From positions 1 to 7,628 of the forward strand of contig QMWS01000030.1 in NCBI GenBank assembly GCA_003661745.1: 7,628 nucleotides of DNA, in the 5' to 3' direction. Of the stretch, positions 1-5,246 are shown in pieces. The translations under genes and the position numbers were made by a program. The DNA comes from Thermoprotei archaeon. Lineage in GTDB: Archaea; Thermoproteota; Thermoprotei_A; Sulfolobales; NBVN01. A model generated the notes under the pieces. It saw only the letters and a list, made by a program, of their open reading frames with translations. It did no database searches and was not told where the DNA came from. How positions within the stretch are numbered: position 1 is the stretch's first letter; every line of letters begins with the position of its first letter.

Positions 1-563
1 ACACCTAATAGACTCCCACATCCGAGAACTATAACGTCGGCACCGTCCTCAGTAATGGCTTTTTTTGCTTCCTGATATAACGCATCTACTAATTTATTAA
101 AATCTTTCTTAATATCTAAAACTTTTATGTCAACAGAACGTACACTGGCTAATTTGTTTTCAAGGCCATAGAGTCTTACTCTGTCTAATTTTGGGCCCTT
201 TACGTTCTCTCCTCCAACTGTAACTATTGAGAACTTTCGGCCTAGCATAGATGCGAGATGTATACTTGCTTCATGAAGCCCGACAACAGGTATTTCGAGT
301 TTCTCCTTCATTGCGATAAGGCCAGGGTCGGAATGACAGTAGTCAATGACGGCATCATAACCCTCTTCCTCAGCTTTTTCGGCCTCCAGTAATGCTTCAA
401 GCTCGGCCCATGTAGCATCGTAAGTACATTCTATGGATTCAGGACCCTTTTTAATGTTAACCACGGTAATCTCAGTATCCGGATCCTTATATTTTTCATA
501 CGCCTCTCTAATCATTTCATTCCAGATGTTTGTAGAAACAGGAACAATAACCTTTATACGCAT
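1..563 (-). CDS. Hydantoin/Asp-Glu racemase-family protein (partial, 3' end beyond window)
   Basis: The minus-strand ATG at 563-561 opens a frame that runs off the left edge after 187 codons. The protein begins MRIKVIVPVS and has the alternating beta/alpha pattern of the Asp/Glu/hydantoin racemase superfamily. Two cysteines sit where the family's acid/base pair is expected: Cys76 in DYCHSDPG and Cys182 in VLGCGSL. In characterised hydantoin racemases the equivalent pair lies near residues 76 and 181, so both catalytic residues appear present and only about 40-60 C-terminal residues should be missing. Members interconvert stereoisomers of amino-acid derivatives such as 5-substituted hydantoins, aspartate or glutamate, in the cytoplasm and without cofactor. 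The true substrate cannot be read from the sequence, and maleate isomerase or arylmalonate decarboxylase relatives are alternatives. An AT-rich promoter lies 30-37 bp upstream, so it is probably transcribed alone with a very short leader. Base composition is AT-richer than the dehydrogenase operon. Confidence 0.82.
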   Translation of the reverse strand, partial: MRIKVIVPVSTNIWNEMIREAYEKYKDPDTEITVVNIKKGPESIECTYDATWAELEALLEAEKAEEEGYDAVIDYCHSDPGLIAMKEKLEIPVVGLHEASIHLASMLGRKFSIVTVGGENVKGPKLDRVRLYGLENKLASVRSVDIKVLDIKKDFNKLVDALYQEAKKAITEDGADVIVLGCGSLLG

Positions 564-592
564 ATTTGCACCATACTTACTAATTGGTCAAG

Positions 593-600
593 ATTATATT
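593..600 (-). promoter_or_regulatory. TATA box of the racemase-family gene
   Basis: On the minus strand AATATAAT follows an A-rich run (CAAAAA) that could serve as the BRE. The box centre is about 33 bp before the ATG at 563. With the usual archaeal offset of about 26 bp, transcription would start near 571 and leave a leader of only about 8 nt. The box overlaps the stop codon (596-594) of the decayed reading frame upstream. No SD sequence lies before the ATG, consistent with near-leaderless translation. Confidence 0.55.
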
Positions 601-957
601 TTTTGTTGAAGAACGTAATTCGCTATAGCCCCTACTAGAACAGCCTCATCAGCGCTATGGCATGGAGATATTATGTATTCAAAATACGTCATTAACCGTA
701 GAAGTTCTAATCACGATTACCTTAGGCAATACTCTGGAGCCACTGTATCTGGCAGAGTACCTGCCTCCTAAACATGTTCCTCTTAAGCACGTATACCTTC
801 CACACCACCCAGCTCCTTTACTTCGTAAGTTGTAAGGTTGAAAGCATATATCTACAATCATGTGTGAGGACATGTACCTGCAGGCTTCGTCAAGCAGTAA
901 TTCACTTACCTGATCTAACACTACTTCGGAGAGTACATAAGTTTCCTCAACCTCCAT
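594..957 (-). pseudogene. Decayed protein-coding gene, family unrecognised
   Basis: A minus-strand ATG at 957 starts a plausible acidic, helical N-terminus (MEVEETYVLSEVVLDQVSEL, continuing to about residue 37). The sense then seems to move to another frame at the (AT)3 run at 846-851: after the shift the protein reads YAFNLTTYEVKELGGVEGIRA. The same frame continues through several stop codons (between about 690 and 790) as EAGTLPDTVAPEYCLR. It then opens for 38 codons at 710-594, including ISPCHSADEAVLVGAIANYV, and ends in TAA. A single frame carrying protein-like sequence across multiple stops suggests a gene of about 120 codons broken by one indel and about four nonsense changes. I do not recognise the family. 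The uninterrupted 92-codon frame at 957-679 is unlikely to be the real product, since its second half is low in hydrophobic core residues and rich in Gly, Arg, Ser and Cys. Chance is a real alternative. Confidence 0.35.
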
Positions 958-962
958 AACAT

Positions 963-981
963 CATATTAGCTTTTAATATG
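963..981. repeat. Inverted repeat over the promoter of the 203-residue gene
   Basis: CATATTA (963-969) and TAATATG (975-981) form a perfect 7-bp inverted repeat around the 5-bp centre GCTTT. The right arm overlaps the putative TATA box (972-979) of the gene starting at 1007, and the element sits between divergent frames. It could be a repressor or activator operator. It could also simply reflect AT-rich promoter DNA, since only A/T positions and one G/C per arm are involved. Confidence 0.3.
972..979 (+). promoter_or_regulatory. TATA box for the gene at 1007
   Basis: TTTTAATA lies centred about 31 bp before the ATG at 1007 and only 22 bp before the GTG at 998. With a normal archaeal box-to-start-site distance, transcription would begin near 1002. 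That favours the ATG at 1007 with a leader of about 5 nt. The spacing matches the promoters of the racemase-like and M20 genes in this window. Confidence 0.5.
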
Positions 982-1006
982 TGACAGTTTAATGTGAGTG
1001 GTTGAG

Positions 1007-1618
1007 ATGAAACAGCTCAGCATTCTCCTTCCGTACTACTGGGTTAGGGTACGTAAGGGAGAGACAGCCCAGACAGTGTGCTTACTTGTTGATGGGTACT
1101 TCATGAAGTTCGTGGAGTTCGCACCACGTAGGCTCCTCCTACTATTTCCTGAGAAGTTGCTGAAGCACCAGGTAACACCGTCAACTAACGGCTTCTCAGT
1201 GAAGCCTTCACAGAAGGCTGAGGAAGTTATTGAGTTAATTCAAGAGACTTATAAGGAACTGCGTACGTATAGCTTCCTTGACCCTGCGAAGAGAATTATG
1301 AAATCTAAGCTAAACCTAGTCCTCCCACCTAGAAGGACTGTAGTGAGCTGGAATGAAGGTGAGGTGAAGGGTGCACTAATGATTTATGAGATGTTATTCG
1401 GTAAGGCAGGCATGAGTGAAGGAATATCACTTCAAGAATACAAACTAATCCATCTAGCAGTCAAGGTCCTAGCTAGGGGGCATGGCTGGGTAAGGGGAGT
1501 GACTGAGCTGAAGGTTAGGGCACCAAAACCTATACCTAAGATATATGAATTCCTCTACAGAGTAGATGAGGGCTTTAGGGAAGCTATGAATGAAGTTCTG
1601 AATCGTGCAGAAACCTAA
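1007..1618 (+). CDS. Uncharacterised protein, about 203 residues
   Basis: This is an intact frame ending in TAA at 1616-1618. A GTG at 998 would add three residues, but the TATA box position favours ATG 1007. I do not recognise the family. The protein begins MKQLSILLPYYWVRVRKGET. Its first 60 residues look beta-rich (alternating hydrophobics such as TVCLLVDGYFMKFVEF and RRLLLLF). A charged helical stretch follows around residues 70-95 (QKAEEVIELIQETYKEL), then a basic region with LPPRR near residue 108, and finally two amphipathic helices, one of them the C-terminal tail VDEGFREAMNEVLNRAE. There is no signal peptide, no clear membrane helix and no Cys or His metal cluster, so it should be cytoplasmic, and the many Lys/Arg residues would allow nucleic-acid binding. 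Base composition is close to that of the dehydrogenase operon rather than the AT-rich M20 gene. It stands alone between a decayed gene and a gene-free stretch. Confidence 0.7.
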   Translation: MKQLSILLPYYWVRVRKGETAQTVCLLVDGYFMKFVEFAPRRLLLLFPEKLLKHQVTPSTNGFSVKPSQKAEEVIELIQETYKELRTYSFLDPAKRIMKSKLNLVLPPRRTVVSWNEGEVKGALMIYEMLFGKAGMSEGISLQEYKLIHLAVKVLARGHGWVRGVTELKVRAPKPIPKIYEFLYRVDEGFREAMNEVLNRAET

Positions 1619-1898
1619 TGTATCGCGTTATATGTTATTACTAATGTTAAATATTGTATCATGAAAGTAGAGGGGACCGGTCAAGCTAGTAAAGATAGGT
1701 TAGGAAATTGAGGGTCTATGTAAACTAACGTAAGTCTATACCTTTATGCCTGGCTTTTCCGCGCGTACCAGTGTCATGCCCAAAACTTTTCACATGCAGC
1801 GATCATGTTAAGACTACCTAATAATTCCTTATCTATATTATGGAATTGTATACTCAAAATGTTAACTCTAAAACGCTGATAACTATACTAAGAGAAAC
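1619..1898. other. Intergenic stretch without a convincing gene
   Basis: About 280 bp before the M20 promoter. I see no RNA gene, long inverted repeat or direct-repeat array. The minus strand has a 14-codon ATG frame at 1777-1736 (MTLVRAEKPGIKV). It overlaps by ATGA the end of an open stretch of about 40 codons without a clear start, which ends LNMIAACEKFWA. Either could be an eroded gene piece, but both are short enough to arise by chance in AT-rich DNA. Confidence 0.4.
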
Positions 1899-1906
1899 TT
1901 ATAAAG
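1899..1906 (+). promoter_or_regulatory. TATA box of the M20 gene
   Basis: TTATAAAG, preceded by GAAAC as a possible BRE, is the clearest archaeal promoter in the window. The predicted transcription start is near 1928. That is downstream of the ATG at 1923 and about 6 nt upstream of the ATG at 1935, so it supports 1935 as the real start of a near-leaderless mRNA. The AGAGG at 1916-1920 is too close to 1923 and too far from 1935 to act as an ordinary SD. Confidence 0.6.
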
Positions 1907-1934
1907 CTAACAGTAAGAGGATATGGGGTTATTA

Positions 1935-3176
1935 ATGGATCAGACAAAACTTGATGAGGTAATTAATAAATACCGTAATTGGTCATTAAAAGTACTATCT
2001 GATTTAATATCTATACCTACAGTAAATCCTCCAGGCTTAAATTATGGTGAATTTGTTGAGTACGTGAAAAATATATTATATGACTTAGGAATGAAAGTTG
2101 ATGTCATTAAAGTTCCTAAGGATATAGTAGCTAAGTATTATCCAGATTACGCCGACTATCCTAGATATATATTAATTGCCAGAACAGGTAGTAAGAAGCC
2201 TGTAGTACATTTTAATGGTCACTACGACGTAGTCCCGCCTGGTACTGGATGGGATACCGATCCATTTAAACCAGTAATTAAAGACGGCAAGATATATGGG
2301 CGTGGAGCATCGGATATGAAAGGAGGTATAGTAGCATTCCTGTTAGCAATCCGTGTATTCAATGAACTATTTAATGACTTTAACGGTAGCTTAGAAGTAG
2401 TACTAGTTCCAGACGAAGAAATAGGAAGTTTAACTGGTACCCATTACATGCTAGAAAACAACTTAGTGATGCCAACATATGCCATAATTTCAGAACCAAG
2501 CGGAGAAGATAATTTATGGATAGGTCATAGAGGAGCCTTAAGAGCTTATGTAGAGGTCTACGGTAAGCAGGCTCATGGCTCAACACCATGGCTTGGTATT
2601 AATGCCTTTGAGTACATGGTTAGAGTCGCTGAGAAATTCATTAATGAATATACCCGTATGATTGAAAGCAAGGTAAGTAGTTACGCATATGATGATCCTA
2701 GAGGTGCTAGACCGAGCATTACCTTAGGTGGGAAGGTGTTGGGAGGTAATAAGGAAAATGTCGTGCCTGGCTATTGTGCATTCTCGATAGATCGAAGATT
2801 AATTGTCGAAGAAACTATTGAAGAAGTCGAAAATGAGTTAAAGGATTTCATAAATAAAATACAGGAGGAATTTAGTAATGTCAGACTTAATTTAAAGATA
2901 ACAGGTAAAAAACCCCCAGCAGTAACGGACCCCAAAGGAAGGCTAGTAAGTACTGTTTCTAATTCTATTAAAAAAGTTCTCAAAAAAGACCCCCGCGTGA
3001 CTGAATGTGTTGGCGGTCTGGATACGCATTTCTACGCTAGCAAAAACATTGAAGTTGTAACATACGGTCCCGGACCTGTTAGTACAGCACATGCGGCGAA
3101 TGAGTATCTCAATATAAATGAGTTATTTAACGTAGCCAAAGTTTACGTGCTGACCATGAAGGAACTACTATCCTAA
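1935..3176 (+). CDS. M20 zinc peptidase/deacylase (ArgE/DapE-like)
   Basis: From ATG 1935 the protein has 413 residues; ATG 1923 would give 417. Length and motifs fit the M20A ArgE/DapE-type group. The co-catalytic metal site is complete: GHYDVVP (His96, with Asp98), GRGASDMKGG (Asp127, bridging), DEEIGS (Glu161 as general base, Glu162 as ligand), SEPSG (Glu187) and TAHAANEY (His386). The small dimerisation domain lies roughly between residues 190 and 305 and carries GKQAHGSTPWLG, where His214 usually reaches the partner subunit's active site. Family members hydrolyse N-acyl or peptide bonds: acetylornithine deacetylase, succinyl-diaminopimelate desuccinylase, aminoacylase or carboxypeptidase. 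No signal peptide is visible, so it is cytoplasmic. Isolation from arginine and lysine biosynthesis genes makes a scavenging deacylase or peptidase more likely than ArgE or DapE. The gene is notably AT-rich (a sampled line is about 27% GC against about 53% in the operon at 3308-6757), suggesting a different origin. Confidence 0.9.
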   Translation: MDQTKLDEVINKYRNWSLKVLSDLISIPTVNPPGLNYGEFVEYVKNILYDLGMKVDVIKVPKDIVAKYYPDYADYPRYILIARTGSKKPVVHFNGHYDVVPPGTGWDTDPFKPVIKDGKIYGRGASDMKGGIVAFLLAIRVFNELFNDFNGSLEVVLVPDEEIGSLTGTHYMLENNLVMPTYAIISEPSGEDNLWIGHRGALRAYVEVYGKQAHGSTPWLGINAFEYMVRVAEKFINEYTRMIESKVSSYAYDDPRGARPSITLGGKVLGGNKENVVPGYCAFSIDRRLIVEETIEEVENELKDFINKIQEEFSNVRLNLKITGKKPPAVTDPKGRLVSTVSNSIKKVLKKDPRVTECVGGLDTHFYASKNIEVVTYGPGPVSTAHAANEYLNINELFNVAKVYVLTMKELLS

Positions 3177-3186
3177 GCTTAACTCG

Positions 3187-3206
3187 TTTTTAAATTAACG
3201 GAAAAA
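3187..3206. terminator. T-tracts between convergent genes (M20 and dehydrogenase operon)
   Basis: A TTTTT run on the plus strand at 3187-3191, 11 nt after the M20 stop, and a TTTTT run on the minus strand (3206-3202) about 100 nt past the end of the dehydrogenase operon are plausible archaeal intrinsic terminators. Archaeal termination typically needs only a T-rich stretch; no stable hairpin precedes either run. T-runs are also expected by chance in this AT-rich gap. Confidence 0.35.
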
Positions 3207-3222
3207 TAAATTGGAATTTTGA

Positions 3223-3291
3223 CTATTCTTTTCCTAGTTTCTTTGCCAGTTCTTTGAGTTCTGGGGTTACTTAAACACGTACTGTAGAAAT
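3223..3291 (-). pseudogene. Possible remnant of a ribbon-helix-helix antitoxin-like gene
   Basis: On the minus strand a short frame reads ISTVRV, then a TAA stop (3273-3271), then VTPELKELAKKLGKE and a TAG stop (3225-3223). This resembles the start of a VapB/CopG-type DNA-binding antitoxin: a short beta strand of alternating residues (TVRVxV) followed by an amphipathic, Lys-rich helix. The expected ATG is ATT, there is one nonsense codon, and the second helix is missing, so at best it is a dead fragment. The call rests on about 22 residues and could be chance. Confidence 0.25.
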
Positions 3292-3307
3292 ATTTCAGTA
3301 TTCTTGA

Positions 3308-4465
3308 CTAACCGACTATAGCGAACTCCTCTATGAGCCTGCCCTCCTTGAACCTCCTCAGAGTCAGCCTCTCAGCCTGAGGTATCGATGGCCTACCGTC
3401 AAGTAACCACTCAGTTATTATCTTACCTGTTACTGGTGCTAACATGTAGCCGTGACCACTGTAACCGCAGGCTAGGTAGATGTTCTCGTACTCATCAACA
3501 GGGCCATATATTGGGTGGTGGTCCGGTGATGTCACATAGTATCCTATCCAGTACCTCAGCACCCTTATGCGCTTAATCCACGGGAACCACTTAGCCATAG
3601 CACTCACTACCTTAGGTAGGAAGTCTATCCTGACAGATCCCAGTGGTTGCTCTGGCTCCTCCTCAATCTCCCTAGCAATTATGAAGTTGCCCTCCTTAGT
3701 CTGGACTATATATGGTGCACCACCAGCGTCCCAGTCAATAACTAGTGGCTTGAATGCAGGTTTGAATGCTTCAGTAATCATTATGTGTCTAGGCAAATTC
3801 TTCAGGGGTATGTCAACACCTATGCTCTCCATCAGTTTCTTACTCCCACTACCTGCAGCCACTATGAATGTATCAGCCTCTATTGAGCCCTTATCAGTCA
3901 CTGCAGCCTTAACCTTACCTCCACCTGCAACTAGTTTTCTCACAGGCGTGAATGTCATGATCCTAACACCCAACTCCTTACAAGCTTTTATGTATGCGTG
4001 AAGGGTATCGAATACGTAGGACTTACCTGCTGTCGGGTCGTGGAGGGCTGCTTTCGCCTCATCAGCTCTTATAGGAGGCACCAATTCCTTAAGCTCCTCA
4101 GGACTCACGACTCTCGTAGGAACCCCCAACGAGTTGTGTAGGTTAACCAACTTCTTGAACAATTCAACACTCTCCTCCTTTGATGCTATCCAAACATACC
4201 CTCCTTGATCGAATTGTAGCCCGTACTTACCCAACTCTTCAGGCTGTGAGAGCTTCTTCCATAGCTCGATACTGTTCTTCATTAGGACAACATGCTCCTC
4301 GGAGGTGAATGAGGCCCTGATACCTGTAGCACACCTGCCTGTTGATCCGGATCCTATGTAGTTAGCGTCAACAACAAGTATGTCCTTGATACCACGCTTA
4401 GCTAGGGTATAGGCGATTGATAGACCACTAATGCCGCCCCCTACTATTAAGATGTTAACCTTCAC
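3308..4465 (-). CDS. pdhB: DAO-family FAD dehydrogenase, catalytic (beta) subunit of an amino/imino-acid dehydrogenase complex
   Basis: 385 residues starting at GTG 4465, which overlaps the upstream stop as GTGA and has a GGAGGTGA SD 6 nt before it. The N-terminal Rossmann motif ILIVGGGISGLS (GxGxxG at residues 9-14) and Asp33 at the end of the second strand bind the FAD ADP moiety. GSGSTGRCATG (38-48) is the flavin-loop motif of the sarcosine-oxidase/proline-dehydrogenase beta group. The C-terminal block includes RYWIGYYVTSPDHHPIYGPV and CGYSGHGYMLAPVTGK, the hallmark of these subunits. By analogy with PdhB, this subunit would bind and oxidise the amino or imino acid, and electrons would pass to the Fe-S and alpha subunits. 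L-proline is the best guess from the operon order. Hydroxyproline, sarcosine, glycine (as in HcnC) or an opine are alternatives that sequence alone cannot separate. It is the last gene of the operon. Confidence 0.85.
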   Translation of the reverse strand: MKVNILIVGGGISGLSIAYTLAKRGIKDILVVDANYIGSGSTGRCATGIRASFTSEEHVVLMKNSIELWKKLSQPEELGKYGLQFDQGGYVWIASKEESVELFKKLVNLHNSLGVPTRVVSPEELKELVPPIRADEAKAALHDPTAGKSYVFDTLHAYIKACKELGVRIMTFTPVRKLVAGGGKVKAAVTDKGSIEADTFIVAAGSGSKKLMESIGVDIPLKNLPRHIMITEAFKPAFKPLVIDWDAGGAPYIVQTKEGNFIIAREIEEEPEQPLGSVRIDFLPKVVSAMAKWFPWIKRIRVLRYWIGYYVTSPDHHPIYGPVDEYENIYLACGYSGHGYMLAPVTGKIITEWLLDGRPSIPQAERLTLRRFKEGRLIEEFAIVG

Positions 4466-4764
4466 TTTCTCTCACCTCCCACATCCTTACTCTTAAGGAA
4501 TAGCTCTAATGGTATAGGGACTACCGGAGGTCTAGTTACAGGTAGTGTGATCTCGGTAGGCTTTTTGCCTAGCTTCCTAGCTAGTAACCTAATGAGTAGT
4601 GGTATGCATGTCCTCCCCTGACAGGGCCCCATGCCTATCCTTAGCCTCTTCCTAAGACTCTCGAGGTCAGTATAGCCTTCATTAATAGCTCTCTCAACAT
4701 CCTCTATAGTTACGTCGTTACATCTACAGATTATCGTTGGGTGCTTCCTCATTTCTCCACCCAT
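4462..4764 (-). CDS. pdhX: BFD-like [2Fe-2S] small subunit of the dehydrogenase complex
   Basis: 100 residues. ATG 4764 is chosen over the internal ATG at 4752 because a GGAGGTGA SD (minus strand of 4772-4779) stands 7 nt upstream; the gene then overlaps the previous one by 16 nt. Four cysteines in the pattern C-x-C-x32-C-x4-C (Cys13, Cys15, Cys48, Cys53) match the bacterioferritin-associated-ferredoxin-like [2Fe-2S] fold, with the typical ICRCNDVT and GMGPCQGRTC segments. The tail contains TRPPVVPIPLELF, the proline-rich motif that usually follows this domain in HcnB/OoxA/SoxA-type alpha subunits, where the domain is fused to the C-terminus. Here it is a separate polypeptide, as in the PdhX subunit of Thermococcus. 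It probably relays electrons between the two flavoprotein subunits. Confidence 0.82.
   Translation of the reverse strand: MGGEMRKHPTIICRCNDVTIEDVERAINEGYTDLESLRKRLRIGMGPCQGRTCIPLLIRLLARKLGKKPTEITLPVTRPPVVPIPLELFLKSKDVGGERK
4472..4479 (-). promoter_or_regulatory. Shine-Dalgarno site for pdhB
   Basis: GGAGGTGA on the minus strand, inside the last codons of pdhX and 6 nt before the GTG at 4465. It is a full match to the archaeal anti-SD core and decides the GTG start. Confidence 0.7.
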
Positions 4765-5246
4765 ATAGCCCTCACCTCCATAGCTAGCTCCTTAGGTACC
4801 TCCACAGTCACGACCCAGGTCTTGTTCCTCTCCCAAGCCCTAACCACCCTACCCTTACCTAAGCGCCTGCCGTCCCTACCCAGTAGCCAGACTTCCTCAC
4901 TCACCTTAGGTGCTGGCAGGAACTCATGGGGTACGGTGACTAGGGCTTTATCAGGCTTCGATAGATCTACTACGAATATAGCTAAGCCGGGGCAGAGCGC
5001 TACGCAGGTCCCACAGCCGATGCACTTCTCCCAGTCGACCTTAGGTATGTCTATTATCTTCTCCATAGTTATTGCCTTGAGGTGGCATGCATCAACGCAT
5101 ATGTTGCACGGTATGAGCTCGGGGCACTCAACTATAGCTACAGGGCCTTTAGCTAGTCTCTCCTCAGGCGGTAACAAGCCAAGCTTTCTCAGTTCCTCAG
5201 TACCTATGATGCCTGTTGACCTAAAGTTCAGGGTATTCTCACCCAT
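4749..5246 (-). CDS. pdhF: Two-[4Fe-4S] ferredoxin-like subunit of the dehydrogenase complex
   Basis: 165 residues from ATG 5246, which overlaps the upstream stop as TAATG and is preceded by GGGGTGA. A longer frame from GTG 5282 has a poorer SD and would overlap pdhA by 37 nt. Two cysteine groups bind [4Fe-4S] clusters. The first is C-x5-C-x2-C-x3-C (Cys41, 47, 50, 54), lacking the usual proline after the fourth cysteine. The second is the classical C-x2-C-x2-C-x3-C-P (Cys75, 78, 81, 85, within CIGCGTCVALCP). After residue 90 a beta-rich tail of about 75 residues (motifs VPHEFLPAPKV, WLLGRDGRRLGKGRVV, KTWVVTVEVP) goes beyond an ordinary ferredoxin and may dock it to the complex. The role is electron transfer between flavins or to an external acceptor. 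Its place second in an A-F-X-B order matches the Thermococcus proline dehydrogenase cluster. Confidence 0.83.
   Translation of the reverse strand: MGENTLNFRSTGIIGTEELRKLGLLPPEERLAKGPVAIVECPELIPCNICVDACHLKAITMEKIIDIPKVDWEKCIGCGTCVALCPGLAIFVVDLSKPDKALVTVPHEFLPAPKVSEEVWLLGRDGRRLGKGRVVRAWERNKTWVVTVEVPKELAMEVRAIWVEK
4772..4779 (-). promoter_or_regulatory. Shine-Dalgarno site for pdhX
   Basis: GGAGGTGA on the minus strand within the end of pdhF, 7 nt before the ATG at 4764. It supports the 100-residue version of pdhX over the 96-residue one starting at 4752. Confidence 0.7.

Noticed and set aside
679..957. Uninterrupted 92-codon minus-strand frame as an intact gene
   Set aside because: Only its first 37 or so residues look protein-like; the rest is Gly/Arg/Ser/Cys-rich and a better continuation exists in another frame after the AT repeat, so it is treated as part of a decayed gene.
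774..959. Plus-strand 61-codon frame
   Set aside because: It lies opposite the decayed minus-strand frame, has no promoter or SD, and its Cys/Thr/Leu-rich composition is typical of an antisense shadow.
1736..1777. Minus-strand 14-codon frame MTLVRAEKPGIKV
   Set aside because: It has a protein-like beginning but is far too short, lacks an SD or TATA box, and stops at once; it could be a remnant but cannot be told from chance.
3567..4001. 144-codon plus-strand frame over pdhB
   Set aside because: It is antisense to a strongly supported flavoprotein gene and shows the usual shadow composition (Ser, Leu, Thr and Pro rich) with no own signals.
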